From Microvirga sp. VF16 (GTDB lineage Bacteria > Pseudomonadota > Alphaproteobacteria > Rhizobiales > Beijerinckiaceae), in contig NZ_CP069356.1 in the NCBI RefSeq assembly GCF_016864375.1, forward strand, positions 1 to 64,000: a stretch of 64,000 nt of DNA, read 5' to 3'. Of the stretch, positions 8,849-17,672 are shown one piece after another (position 1 is the stretch's first letter; each line of letters opens with the position of its first letter). The translations under genes were made by a program, and so were the position numbers. The notes beneath the pieces are model-generated. The model made no database searches. It worked only from the letters and a program-made list of their open reading frames with translations, and was not told the origin of the DNA.

Positions 8849-9724
8849 CTACTCGAATTTCTGGATGCGTTCGCCGAGCAACCCGCGTGGTCGCAGGAGC
8901 AGCACGAGGGCCATCAGGAGATACATCGAGGCTTCGCCGGCGGGAGGGAAGAAGTAGATCGTAAGGCCGCGCACCACGCCGACAAGCGCTGCGGCTGCGA
9001 TCACGCCCCAGAAGGATCCCAGACCGCCGATCACGACGACCACGAAAGCGGCCGTAAGGATCTCGGCTCCCATGGCGGGATGCACCCCCGAGATCGGGGC
9101 CAACAGGACTCCGGCAAGGCCTGCCAGTCCGATGCCGAATGCGGCAACGGCCGTCATGTACGGCTGAAGTGAGATTCCGAGTGCTCCAACCATATCCGGA
9201 TTTTGTACTCCGGCCCGGACTACGCGACCGAAGGCGGTGCGATAGACAAGGAACCAAGTTGCGATGACGGCTGCAAGTGCAATGCCGAAGATGATGAGGC
9301 GGTAGCGCGGATAAATGAAATTGCCGAGGAAGATCTGACCTCTGAGGGCTGACGGGATCGAGAAGGGCAAGGGTGCTGCGCCGAAGATCATCCTCAGGCT
9401 TTGCTCGATGATCATGGCCAGTCCGAAGGTAAGCAACAGACTGAGAATGGGGTCCGAGCGGTAAAACCTTCTGAAGAGCAGGCGCTCGATGATCACGCCC
9501 AGGAACGCCACGAGGATCGGAGATGCAACGAATGCTCCCGCGAATCCAATCCTTGGCGTCAGCGTCACGGCGAGATAGGCGCCAATGGCGTAGAATGCCC
9601 CATGAGCGAGATTGACGATCCCGCCGAGAGAAAAGATCAGAGAGAGACCCAGCGCGATCAGAAGATAGTAGGCACCGACTAACAGGCCGTTCAGCACCTG
9701 CTCGAGGAGAAAGACGAACGCCAC
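8849..9724 (-). CDS. livH: Branched-chain amino acid-type ABC transporter permease LivH
   Basis: This 291-residue inner-membrane permease has the family opening FLLEQVLNGLLVGAYYLL and the loop GGIVNLAHGAFYAIGAYLA, with about eight hydrophobic segments. I start it at a GTG at 9724 preceded by AAAGGAG at ideal spacing. An ATG at 9922 would add 66 Arg/Ser-rich residues unlike any LivH and would overlap the binding-protein gene by 80 bases. It pairs with the LivM part of the downstream fusion protein to form the heterodimeric channel. Confidence 0.92.
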   Translation of the reverse strand: MAFVFLLEQVLNGLLVGAYYLLIALGLSLIFSLGGIVNLAHGAFYAIGAYLAVTLTPRIGFAGAFVASPILVAFLGVIIERLLFRRFYRSDPILSLLLTFGLAMIIEQSLRMIFGAAPLPFSIPSALRGQIFLGNFIYPRYRLIIFGIALAAVIATWFLVYRTAFGRVVRAGVQNPDMVGALGISLQPYMTAVAAFGIGLAGLAGVLLAPISGVHPAMGAEILTAAFVVVVIGGLGSFWGVIAAAALVGVVRGLTIYFFPPAGEASMYLLMALVLLLRPRGLLGERIQKFE

Positions 9725-9842
9725 GCGTGACTCCTTTCCGTCCCAAAACGCTTCTGCGGCAAGAAGCTGGGACTTAAGCGAAAACGGAATGCCATTCAGG
9801 CCGGAATAACGCGCAGCCATCCGGCCTGGAGAACGTGACTTG

Positions 9843-11093
9843 CTAGGCCTGCATCTTGCAGGCGCCGTCCTTCGGCGGCGCAAGAACCTCAAGATCCTCA
9901 TTCGGACCGGGTACAGTGCCAAGCGGCTCGTAGATGTCCCACTGGTCCTTTATCTTGTCGGGATCCTTGGCCCGCACCGCGTACATCTCCTGGACCATCT
10001 GGTTGTCGTAGGCGCGGAAGTATCCTTCCCGACTCTTCAGGACGTCGAACTTCGCACCCTTGCGCAGGTGCTCAGCGAGCTTCTGCGGGTCGGCGGATTT
10101 CAGTTCGGTGAAGGACTGGGCGACGATTTTGAGGGAGTTGTAGTCGCCCCAGCACTGATTCTCCGGCGGCTTGCCGTACTTCTTGGTGAATGCCTCAACG
10201 AACTTCTTCGAGGAAGGCGTGTCCACCATGTGGTGCCAGATCAGCGGCCAGATGCCCGAGAAGTTGCCCTTGCCGGCGCCCCAGGCCACGGCCGTATCAA
10301 ACCCGAAACCGGTGATCGGGAATTGGAGGCCGTATTCGGCATATTGCTTGATGAAGTTCGTGATCTGGTTTCCGGCGAGATTCGAGGCGACGATATCAGG
10401 CTGGGCCTGCCGGATCTTAAGGAGATAGGGGCTGAAGTCGGTAGCATCGGTAGGGACGAGTTCCTCGCCGATGAATTCGCCGCCGTTCTCCGTGACGAAC
10501 TTCTTGGCGACCCGGAAGAGATCATGGCCAAAGGCATAATCGGCGGTCAGGGAGTACCATTTCTTCCCCTTGATCATGTTCTCGGTCTTCAGGTACGTGC
10601 CGACCGCCGTGACCATCATCGAGTTCGCTGCCTCGATGTGGAACATGAACGGGTTGCAGCTGGCCCCGCGCAGGGCGTCGGAATTGGCACCTGTGTTGAT
10701 GAACACCGTCTTGGTCCGATTGGCGACCTGACCGATTGCGAGAGCGGAGGCGGAGGAAATCTCGCCGATGATCATCGCGACCTTGTCGCGCTCGATCAGG
10801 CGCTCGGCCTTGGCCGAGGCGGTCTGCGGGTTCACCGAATCCTCGATCACGAGCTCGATCTTGCGGCCCAGAACGCCCCCGGTGGCATTGATTTCCTCGG
10901 CTGCGAGCTTCACCCCCATCTGGGCGAACTCCCCGAGCGGTCCTAGGAAGCCGGTAATAGGCGTGAGGTGCCCGATCCGGATCACGTCAGATTGCGCCTT
11001 GACGATCGCAGGCATCCCGAAGCCTACGAGCGCGGTCGCGCCGGCCGCTCCCTTCAGGAGCGTACGGCGGGTCAAGTCCTCCGAATGTGCCAT
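9843..11093 (-). CDS. Liv-type ABC transporter substrate-binding protein
   Basis: This 416-residue periplasmic binding protein is the first gene of the binding protein-LivH-LivMGF-dehydrogenase-BKACE run. A twin-arginine signal (TRRTLLKGAAGATALVG, then IVKAQ) precedes the LivJ/LivK-like domain, which opens with IRIGHLTPITGFLGPLGEF and continues with NATGGVLGRKIELVIEDS. The ATG at 11093 follows AGGAAAC. A pair of Cys (one in GASCNPF, one near the C-terminus in DGACKMQ) may form a disulphide. The family binds amino acids, amides, aromatic acids and other small carboxylates. The metabolic neighbours suggest a hydroxy acid or carnitine-like ligand, but this is inference. Confidence 0.9.
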   Translation of the reverse strand: MAHSEDLTRRTLLKGAAGATALVGFGMPAIVKAQSDVIRIGHLTPITGFLGPLGEFAQMGVKLAAEEINATGGVLGRKIELVIEDSVNPQTASAKAERLIERDKVAMIIGEISSASALAIGQVANRTKTVFINTGANSDALRGASCNPFMFHIEAANSMMVTAVGTYLKTENMIKGKKWYSLTADYAFGHDLFRVAKKFVTENGGEFIGEELVPTDATDFSPYLLKIRQAQPDIVASNLAGNQITNFIKQYAEYGLQFPITGFGFDTAVAWGAGKGNFSGIWPLIWHHMVDTPSSKKFVEAFTKKYGKPPENQCWGDYNSLKIVAQSFTELKSADPQKLAEHLRKGAKFDVLKSREGYFRAYDNQMVQEMYAVRAKDPDKIKDQWDIYEPLGTVPGPNEDLEVLAPPKDGACKMQA

Positions 11094-11140
11094 GGCCGTT
11101 TCCTTCCTCCGATGATGGTGTCGCAATTACTTGCTGCGAT

Positions 11141-11152
11141 CTGTGATCACAG
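11141..11152. promoter_or_regulatory. Palindromic operator CTGTGATCACAG
   Basis: A perfect 12-bp palindrome sits in the 74-bp gap between the divergent liv-type operon and the GntR gene, 15 bp upstream of the regulator's ATG. TG-TGATCA-CA resembles the short symmetric sites used by FCD-subfamily GntR proteins, so it probably serves the adjacent regulator and controls both directions. Confidence 0.6.
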
Positions 11153-11167
11153 TTAGACTGTCTGAAA

Positions 11168-11893
11168 ATGAGCAACTTGTCGAGCCCCCGCCCAACCGAG
11201 ACGCCATCGGCCATCGCCCAGATCGGCCGGCTGGAGCGCGTGACCCTTGGCGAACGCGTCCATACCAAGCTGCGTGAACTGCTGATGAGCGGCGAACTTG
11301 CTCCCGGGCAGAAGATGTCCCTGCGCAGCGTCGCCGAAACCCTTGGCGTATCGATGATGCCGGTACGGGAGGCGGTGGCGCGCCTCGTCGCTGATCAGTC
11401 CCTGGAGGTGCTGCCGAACCGCGCCGTGCGCGTTCCGCTGATGACCCGGGCCCGCTTCCGTGAACTGACGAAGGTGAGGCTCGCGGTCGAGGGCTTCGCG
11501 GCGGAGGAAGCGGCCAGGAGCCGCGCCGAATCCGACCTCGCAGCCATGCGGCAATTCGAGGAGGCGTTCCTGGCCGAGGCCCGAAGCCCGGATCCTCATG
11601 CCGATCGGGCCGTCCGGGCCAACAAGGAGCTCCACTTCGCCATCTATCGGGCGACCGGCCTGCCGACGCTGGTGGGGATCATCGAGGGCCTATGGCTGAA
11701 GATCGGACCTGTTTTGAATTTCGATCTCAAGGCCTCTCCCGAACGGTTGCGCACGGGCGGCGCAACCGAGCATCACCGCCGTCTCGTGGCCGCAGTGAAT
11801 GCCGGTGACGGAGCCGCTGCACGCAAGGCGCTCATCGACGACATCGAGGGCGCGGCCAGTTTCATCGAGAGCACCGGACGTCTGCTGGATTAG
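11168..11893 (+). CDS. GntR family transcriptional regulator, FCD subfamily
   Basis: This 241-residue repressor has an N-terminal winged helix (LGERVHTKLRELLMSGELAPGQKMSLRSVAETLGVSMMPVREAVARL, read in parts) at residues 27-75 and an all-alpha FCD effector domain. The FCD metal/ligand residues are visible as ANKELHFAIY near 150 and EHHRRLVAAV near 205. It is divergent from the Liv-type operon, with a shared 74-bp control region holding the palindrome at 11141. FCD regulators usually bind small organic acids, so it probably senses the transported compound or a breakdown product and derepresses the importer-BKACE operon. Confidence 0.9.
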   Translation: MSNLSSPRPTETPSAIAQIGRLERVTLGERVHTKLRELLMSGELAPGQKMSLRSVAETLGVSMMPVREAVARLVADQSLEVLPNRAVRVPLMTRARFRELTKVRLAVEGFAAEEAARSRAESDLAAMRQFEEAFLAEARSPDPHADRAVRANKELHFAIYRATGLPTLVGIIEGLWLKIGPVLNFDLKASPERLRTGGATEHHRRLVAAVNAGDGAAARKALIDDIEGAASFIESTGRLLD

Positions 11894-11974
11894 ATCGATG
11901 CCCGGGCTCTCGTAAATCAAAGGATGAACGGGCGCCGCTGAAAGGGGCTCAGTTCAGAAATGGAGACGCCGAAG

Positions 11975-12751
11975 ATGGACCCTAATATCGTCGGGCTGCG
12001 TGTGCTGGTGACGGCTGGTGCCGCAGGCATCGGACTCGAGATTGCCCGTACCTTCCATCGCGAAGGTGCGCGCGTGCATGTCTGCGACGTCGACCGTGTT
12101 GCCCTTGATTCAGTGGCCTCAACCGATCCGGATCTGACCTCCTCCTATGGCGACGTGGCGAATCGAGGCGATGTCGCCCGGGTTTTCGAGGAAGCTCTGG
12201 GAGTTCTCGGCGGGCTGGATGTCCTCGTGAACAATGCCGGTATCGCAGGGCCGACTGCGCGGGTGGAGGAAATCAATCCCGGGGACTGGGATCGCTGCCT
12301 CGAGGTGTGCATTACCGGGCAGTTCAACTGCACGCGCCTGGCCGTGCCTCACCTGAGAAAAAGCCAGAACGCCTCGATCGTGAACTTGTCCTCCGCCGCA
12401 GGCCGATTCGGCTTTCCTCTGCGCTCCCCGTATGCCGCGGCCAAATGGGCCGTGATCGGCTTCACGAAATCGCTCTCGCGGGAACTCGGCGAGGACGGCA
12501 TCCGCGTGAACGCGATTCTGCCCGGGGTCGTCGCCGGCGACCGCCAGCGCCGTGTGCTCGAAGCGAAAGCCCAGCAGCTGGGCGTATCGTTCGAGGAGAT
12601 GCAGCACCGGGCGCTCGCGAACACGTCCATGAAGGAATACGTGACGGCGCAGCAGCTCGCCGATCAGATCGTCTTCCTGTGCTCGCCGCTGGGACGCACG
12701 ATCTCGGGACAGGCCATTGCCGTCGACGCAGATCTCCAGGCTCTTTTCTGA
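11975..12751 (+). CDS. SDR family oxidoreductase
   Basis: This 258-residue classical short-chain dehydrogenase has the cofactor motif TAGAAGIG near residue 15, the NNAGIAG motif near 85, Ser in VNLSSAAGR and the catalytic YAAAK near 150. CDVDR after the second strand suggests NAD preference through the Asp. Two ATGs compete (11960 and 11975); the second has GGAG nine bases upstream and gives the usual N-terminus. It lies 81 bp after the GntR gene in the same direction and may form a small operon with the hydroxyisobutyrate-dehydrogenase-like gene downstream. Substrate unknown. Confidence 0.85.
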   Translation: MDPNIVGLRVLVTAGAAGIGLEIARTFHREGARVHVCDVDRVALDSVASTDPDLTSSYGDVANRGDVARVFEEALGVLGGLDVLVNNAGIAGPTARVEEINPGDWDRCLEVCITGQFNCTRLAVPHLRKSQNASIVNLSSAAGRFGFPLRSPYAAAKWAVIGFTKSLSRELGEDGIRVNAILPGVVAGDRQRRVLEAKAQQLGVSFEEMQHRALANTSMKEYVTAQQLADQIVFLCSPLGRTISGQAIAVDADLQALF

Positions 12752-12851
12752 AGAGTGCATCAGCTACATCGACTGAATCCAGCCGTAAACCATGAAGTGC
12801 CCGGCCTAATCTAAGGAGTTGAGTGCGAGTAGCGAAACAGGGAGGATGAAC

Positions 12852-13745
12852 ATGGCGAGCATTGGCTTCATCGGCATCGGCCTCATGGGCCATGGCATAG
12901 CCAAAAATCTTATCGAGAAGGGCCACACGCTCACGGTCATGGCCAATCGGAGCCGTGAACGGGTGGATGACCTCGTTGCCCGTAGCGCAATGGAAGTGAA
13001 GACGCCCCGCGAGGTGGCCGCCGCGTCTGAGATCATCTTCACATGCGTGCCGACATCCAAGGATGTTGAAGGCCTCGTCTACGGCAAGAATGGCATTCTA
13101 TCTGGCGCGCGCGAAGGACTCATCCACGTCGATACCTCTACCGCTAACCCCGTCTCGACGCTTGAGATCGCTACCGATTATCACGCCAGAGGCCTTCGGT
13201 TCGTCGATGCGCCGCTGACCCGTACGCCAAAGGAGGCTGAGGAGGGACGCCTCAATGTCATCGTGGGCGCGAGCCCATCGCTCCTTGAGGAGATCCTTCC
13301 CGTCCTCAAATGCTTCGCTGAAAACGTTTTCCACGTTGGAGAGGTCGGCGCAGGCCACAAGATGAAGTTGATTAACAATTTCATGGCGATGAGCCACGCG
13401 AGTGTCGTCGCGGAAGCGGTTGCGGTGGCCCGCGCAACCGGGATTGACCCGCGGGCTCTGTATGATTTGGTCTCGGCGGGTGGTGCCAACAGCGCGATGT
13501 TTCAGATGATCATGCCTTACGTGCTCGAGGGCGACCCGAGTCGGTTACAGTTTGCCATCAGCAACGGCCGCAAGGACCTCGCTTATTTCATCGAGATGGT
13601 GAACGATGCGAAGGCTACGGGGCTCATCGGTCCTGCCGTCCTGCAAACTCTCACAATCGCCAACGCATTGGGCCATGGTGGCAAGCACGTGCCCCATCTG
13701 ACTGATGTTCTTACCCAACTTAATGGGAGCAACCGATCAGGCTGA
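12852..13745 (+). CDS. 3-hydroxyisobutyrate dehydrogenase-like beta-hydroxyacid dehydrogenase
   Basis: This 297-residue NAD(P)-dependent beta-hydroxyacid dehydrogenase begins MASIGFIGIGLMGHGIAKNL, the Rossmann motif of this family. Residues around 115 (VDAPLTRTPKEAEEGRL) form the substrate-binding motif, although the usual D-A-P-V-S-G is D-A-P-L-T-R. The catalytic Lys lies in GAGHKMKLINNF near 170. The start at 12852 follows GGAGG by 6 bases. Family members reduce tartronate semialdehyde or oxidise 3-hydroxyisobutyrate, 4-hydroxybutyrate or D-threonate. The altered substrate motif argues against a plain hydroxyisobutyrate enzyme. Confidence 0.88.
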   Translation: MASIGFIGIGLMGHGIAKNLIEKGHTLTVMANRSRERVDDLVARSAMEVKTPREVAAASEIIFTCVPTSKDVEGLVYGKNGILSGAREGLIHVDTSTANPVSTLEIATDYHARGLRFVDAPLTRTPKEAEEGRLNVIVGASPSLLEEILPVLKCFAENVFHVGEVGAGHKMKLINNFMAMSHASVVAEAVAVARATGIDPRALYDLVSAGGANSAMFQMIMPYVLEGDPSRLQFAISNGRKDLAYFIEMVNDAKATGLIGPAVLQTLTIANALGHGGKHVPHLTDVLTQLNGSNRSG

Positions 13746-14077
13746 AGATGGATGGTCAGGACAGACTTGTGTGAGTGGGGTGGAACGAACAGGTTTCTGA
13801 CGGTTGAAAAGACGTTCGTGAACCACTGGTCAGCAATGTTGACGATCTTCTTGGGAAGTGTGCATCGGCACTGAAGGTTGACCCTTGGCGAGGGAGGCGC
13901 CGCGCCTTGGTTCAGCGACAAAATGGAAATTCGGTGGGGTCACGATCGGCGCCGATGATGACCCCGCCGACGCCATGAGATTCGCAGCAACGTCATGCGC
14001 TTGGTGGCAGTCAGATCGGGGGTCAGCATTCGATGCTGGTTCACATGCATGGGCGCAGAGCATTGCCCACACAGCAA
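13746..14077. other. 332-bp gap without a recognisable gene
   Basis: The space between two convergent genes has short open frames on both strands, but none has a plausible ribosome site or a recognisable protein. The base composition resembles decayed coding DNA. No clear terminator hairpin or terminal inverted repeat was found. Confidence 0.4.
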
Positions 14078-14977
14078 TTACTGGCGGATGAGCCTTTTCG
14101 TGCTGATGTCCATCAAACGCTTCATGCCAATGCGCTCGAGAAACTCGTCGTTGTCAGCGGGCGCTCTTACGTAGCCATCGAGCCATTGCTCGAGTCCTGC
14201 TGCCGTGGCGGAGGCCGCGATGTACTGGGCGAGATGCTCCCGATCGTGCTCGTAGCGGCCATTGTAACTGCAGGGGTGAGCACCAAATGGCACTTCAACG
14301 ACGCAAGTTATGGCCGAATGCGGCAGAGTGGCGTTGGGGCGACTCTTGATGGCTTTGGCACTCACGATCTGTTCCACGGAAACGATGACCGCTCTCGCCG
14401 ACTGGGCAATCATCATATCTGTGATGGTGTGCTGACAACTCTCCACGCTCAGCTGAACATTGCCCTCGTCGTCAGCCGCGTGCGCGTGAATGAGGGCGAT
14501 GTCGGGGCGGATGGCCTCGACGGCCACGTAGGGATCTCCGGAGAAGACGTCGGTCACCTCTCTCAAATGCGGGTTCGTCCGGGGATCGACGCCAAGCTCT
14601 GATCGGATCAGAATGTAGGGCGCCCCGACCGAAGCCGCACGGAACCGGCTCAGCGCCGTTGTCTCGGAATGCCCGATGACCTGTATTGTCCCGTCTTCGG
14701 CTGCTCGGCGGTAATTCGGAGGGAGGTCGGAGCCATCGATTGCGACGTGAGATGTCTCGACGGTGCCGACGCAGCCTGCTCCAACGAGCATGTCCATGTC
14801 GATGCCATTGCTCAAGCCGGCAATGTGCAGTCGCCGACGGCCCTGCCGAATGATTTCGCGCACAAGGGCTATAGGATGGCCGTGTGCGGCATGACCGCCA
14901 ATGGCTACGAGGTCGCCATCCTTTATCAAGGAAACGGCCTCGGATAGCGTCACGACTTTATTGGTTCCTGTCGACAT
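14078..14977 (-). CDS. Class I CoA-transferase-fold subunit A (Glu105 type)
   Basis: This protein of about 299 residues is the A (alpha) subunit of the class I CoA-transferase/IpdAB fold, beginning KVVTLSEAVSLIKDGDLVAIGGHA and ending in the family C-terminus. At residue 105 (GHSETTALSRFRAA) it carries a Glu where its neighbour, the A subunit at 15777-16709, has His. The essential catalytic Glu of the steroid-ring hydrolase subunit IpdA is at this place. The ATG at 14977 follows GGGGGAAGAG. It is the third of three subunit genes (A-B-A) read from 16709 to 14078, and it has no Glu-less B partner beside it. Its partner could be the B at 15017 or, in trans, one of the other B subunits. Confidence 0.85.
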   Translation of the reverse strand: MSTGTNKVVTLSEAVSLIKDGDLVAIGGHAAHGHPIALVREIIRQGRRRLHIAGLSNGIDMDMLVGAGCVGTVETSHVAIDGSDLPPNYRRAAEDGTIQVIGHSETTALSRFRAASVGAPYILIRSELGVDPRTNPHLREVTDVFSGDPYVAVEAIRPDIALIHAHAADDEGNVQLSVESCQHTITDMMIAQSARAVIVSVEQIVSAKAIKSRPNATLPHSAITCVVEVPFGAHPCSYNGRYEHDREHLAQYIAASATAAGLEQWLDGYVRAPADNDEFLERIGMKRLMDISTKRLIRQ

Positions 14978-15016
14978 GGTTCGTTCTCTTCCCCCGTCTG
15001 TGTCTCGTTGCATGCC

Positions 15017-15784
15017 TTAAGGATGCTCGACATAGATCCCATCCGGATCGATTTGCGTTCGAAGCAGATGAAGTTGCTCGGGGGTGGGGGCAACTGCCAT
15101 TCTGATGGATGGTGCAGTGGAAATCTCGAACCCGATATTCTGCTCAATTCTGTCTGGCGTGATGCCCGGGAAGCATTGTTCGATCTGCATCTGCTTTGTG
15201 ACCGGATCGAATCCCAGAATCCCCAGATCCGTGATGACGCGTACCGGTCCCGCTCCCGGAAGACCGGCAGCCTCACGGGCTCCCGGGCCAGTCAGGAAGC
15301 CAGGTGTCGTCAGGTAGTTCAATTTCTCGACGAACCGCTTGCGGTCCGCCCGGCAGATCACCACGAACCTCTTCGCCATGCTGGCGATATCGTTGGCGCC
15401 GCCGCTGCCCGGCAGACGGACCTTGGGGCGTATATAAGGCCCGATCACGGTCGAGTTGAGATTGCCATATCGATCGATCTCGGCGGTTCCCAGGAAGCCG
15501 ATATCGATCTTGCCTCGCTGGAGGAGACTCAGGGCGTAGAACGTTCCGGCGGTTTTGGTGGAGCCGTAGACAAGGCGGTAGTCGCCGACACCGCTCGCCA
15601 GTTCGAGAGGAGCCGGATCGATGATACCCGACTCGAAGACCAGATTGACCGTCGGAGCATGAGTGGCTTTCGCCAGATAGGCTGCCACCATGGGAAGGCC
15701 GGTACCGATGAAGGCCGTTTCTCCATCCTTGATCTCGTGCGAGGCGGCAACGGCCATGTACTCGTCGGGGCTGATCTCAGACAT
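15017..15784 (-). CDS. Class I CoA-transferase subunit B (canonical catalytic Glu)
   Basis: This 255-residue beta subunit of a 3-oxoacid/glutaconate-type CoA-transferase keeps the catalytic glutamate: residue 51 in VFESGIIDP, the counterpart of the E-S-G/E-N-G Glu that forms the glutamyl-CoA thioester. G-T-A-E-I-D-R-Y-G-N-L-N and GSGGANDIAS are further family motifs. It overlaps the upstream A gene by 8 bases, so translation is coupled. Of the four B subunits in the window it is the only one with this Glu, so with the A subunit at 15777-16709 it should be a true CoA-transferase. Confidence 0.9.
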   Translation of the reverse strand: MSEISPDEYMAVAASHEIKDGETAFIGTGLPMVAAYLAKATHAPTVNLVFESGIIDPAPLELASGVGDYRLVYGSTKTAGTFYALSLLQRGKIDIGFLGTAEIDRYGNLNSTVIGPYIRPKVRLPGSGGANDIASMAKRFVVICRADRKRFVEKLNYLTTPGFLTGPGAREAAGLPGAGPVRVITDLGILGFDPVTKQMQIEQCFPGITPDRIEQNIGFEISTAPSIRMAVAPTPEQLHLLRTQIDPDGIYVEHP

Positions 15785-16709
15785 CGGACTTTTCCTTGCT
15801 AAGATAGCCGAGATGCGGATCTACCCGCAGGCTCAGGAGTTTGCCTGCTCCAATCGTATCGAGGTAGGTCCAGTTGTCCGGCATCGTGAAAACCCAGCGA
15901 TCCAGCCATTTCGCAGTGTCTTCCGGCGAACGGGAAGCGCGGTAGTACTCCGCCAGATGCTCACTGTCGTGCTCATAATAGCCGTACATGCCCGTTGGGT
16001 GAGCACCGTAGGGGAGGTGCACGATCATATCGACCATCAAACCCGGGATGATCGTCTGCGACGGCTGCTCGCGGATTTCATCCGTGTCGACAATCTCCTC
16101 GACGGTCACGATGACGGTCTTTGCGGCTCGGGCCTGTTCCTCCACGACGGACGTCGTTCCGAAGAGTTGCACATTGCCGTGCCTGTCGGCGCGGGCCGCA
16201 TGGATGATCGCGAAGTCGGGCTGAAGTGGAGACACGACCGTTACATTGCCGTTCCCGAACGGCGAGGACAGAAACTGCGCCTTCCTCGCAGAATCCTCGA
16301 AGCCCGGCTGGGCGAGAATGTCCGTTCCGGCCATGGCTTTCAGCGGCATGAACGGCAAACCAAGTCCACTTGCCATCAGGCGCATCACCATCCCGAAATG
16401 GCTGTGATCCTCAACCTCGATGGTGCCGTTCTCGACGCCTTCGGAGAAGCGCCTGCAGCGTCCGTAGCCTTCGAACATGAAGTTCGAGAAATAGGCACGC
16501 TTCAGGACGCCCGCCGCAGCCAGGAATTCCGCAACCCAGCATTCGGCAACGCCCATGAGCGTGAGGTCCTTGCGCCCCGCCTTGATGAGTCCGCGGAAAA
16601 ACGCAAGAGGTTGATGCGAGTGCGCAAAGCCGCCTCCGGTAAGAGAGGCGCCGTCAGGAATGGTACTGATCGCTTCGTCGAGGGAAACGATTTTGGAATG
16701 TTTCGCCAT
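15777..16709 (-). CDS. Class I CoA-transferase subunit A (canonical type)
   Basis: This 310-residue alpha subunit of a glutaconate/3-oxoacid-type CoA-transferase starts MAKHSKIVSLDEAISTIPDGASLTGGGF, with the glycine loop that holds the CoA pantetheine. Residue 104 is His in the motif EDHSHFGM, the usual residue in this class, in contrast to the Glu of the other A subunits here. It follows the ABC ATPase gene by 27 bp and overlaps the B gene by 8 bp. I infer that it activates an imported acid by CoA transfer. Confidence 0.88.
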   Translation of the reverse strand: MAKHSKIVSLDEAISTIPDGASLTGGGFAHSHQPLAFFRGLIKAGRKDLTLMGVAECWVAEFLAAAGVLKRAYFSNFMFEGYGRCRRFSEGVENGTIEVEDHSHFGMVMRLMASGLGLPFMPLKAMAGTDILAQPGFEDSARKAQFLSSPFGNGNVTVVSPLQPDFAIIHAARADRHGNVQLFGTTSVVEEQARAAKTVIVTVEEIVDTDEIREQPSQTIIPGLMVDMIVHLPYGAHPTGMYGYYEHDSEHLAEYYRASRSPEDTAKWLDRWVFTMPDNWTYLDTIGAGKLLSLRVDPHLGYLSKEKSDV

Positions 16710-16736
16710 TGTCGGGATCTCTGATGTCTGATGAGG

Positions 16737-17501
16737 TTACGCAGCCTGGATCCACTGCGGCCGCGCACCCGTAATCAACGAGACGATATCGTCACCGGAT
16801 GCCTCGCTGGTTGGGATGTCGCCGACCTTCGTGCCTTGTCTGAGGACCACGACTCTCTGGCTCATTTCCTTGACCATCGGCATGTTATGGGTGATCAGGA
16901 TAATCGATACGCCCTCGGCTTGAAGCTGGCGAACCGAATCCATTGCGCGCTTTGTCTCCTGCACGCCCAATGCGGCGGTGGGTTCATCAAGCAGTACGAT
17001 GCCGCTGTGCCACAGCTTGGTACGGGCAATGGCCACGGCCTGGCGCTGTCCGCCGCTCAGGCCCGTGACATTCGCATTCGCTTGGGGCTTGTTGATGGAG
17101 AGACCGCTCAGGGCAGCGTCTGCCTTGTCCCTCATGGCCTTCTTGTTGAGAAAGTTGAATGGCCCTAATCGGCGGACCTCTTCCCGGCCAAGAAAAATGT
17201 TCTCTGCCACAGTCAGATTGTTGCAGAGACCAAGGTCCTGATAGACGGTTTCGATCCCAAGAGATCTGGCGATGTCGGTCGAGGTGATTGTAACCTCGTT
17301 CCCGTTGACCTTGATCGTGCCGGATGAGGGGCGAACCGCGCCGGAGAGAATCTTCACGAGGGTGCTCTTGCCAGCGCCGTTGTCGCCGACGAGGGCGATC
17401 GTCTCACCCTTGCGAATCGTCAGATCGACCCCGCGGAGTGCCTGAACCGCCCCGTAATTTTTCTTAATGCCGGCAGCCTCGAGCAGAACGGGACGTGTCA
17501 T
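16737..17501 (-). CDS. Ribose/fructose-type ABC transporter ATP-binding protein
   Basis: This 254-residue single-domain ATPase has Walker A GDNGAGKST, Q-loop VYQDLGL, signature LSGGQRQ, Walker B IVLLDEPTAALGV and the switch His in LITHNM. It matches the single-domain FrcA type, not the duplicated RbsA/MglA type of about 500 residues, so two copies must dimerise. It lies on the opposite strand from the binding protein (19132) and permease (20169) that it probably serves, with the LacI gene between. Both transcription units carry the same operator. Confidence 0.9.
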   Translation of the reverse strand: MTRPVLLEAAGIKKNYGAVQALRGVDLTIRKGETIALVGDNGAGKSTLVKILSGAVRPSSGTIKVNGNEVTITSTDIARSLGIETVYQDLGLCNNLTVAENIFLGREEVRRLGPFNFLNKKAMRDKADAALSGLSINKPQANANVTGLSGGQRQAVAIARTKLWHSGIVLLDEPTAALGVQETKRAMDSVRQLQAEGVSIILITHNMPMVKEMSQRVVVLRQGTKVGDIPTSEASGDDIVSLITGARPQWIQAA

Positions 17502-17672
17502 GGTGTTTCTCCCTTGCGCAATCTTCCCGCTGGTAGTGTTGCTGTGGCATCAGCATTCCACAACTCTCCCGACCCGGATCGCCCTGCCCATCGGCAGCGT
17601 GAGGCGGTTATACGAAGCTGCCTCAGGGCAGCCGTGCGGGGCAGGCATGACGAGGATCCAGCGAGCGTCAGA

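Noticed and set aside
9725..9922. Upstream ATG extension of the LivH frame
   Set aside because: The added 66 residues are Arg/Ser-rich, overlap the binding-protein gene, and the GTG at 9724 has a strong ribosome site.
11154..11635. Minus-strand frame opposite the GntR gene
   Set aside because: No motif; it overlaps the clear winged-helix gene on the plus strand and the divergent promoter.
13321..13330. AAAACGTTTT palindrome resembling the LacI boxes
   Set aside because: It lies deep inside the hydroxyisobutyrate-dehydrogenase-like coding sequence, single and without a second box; the codons explain it.
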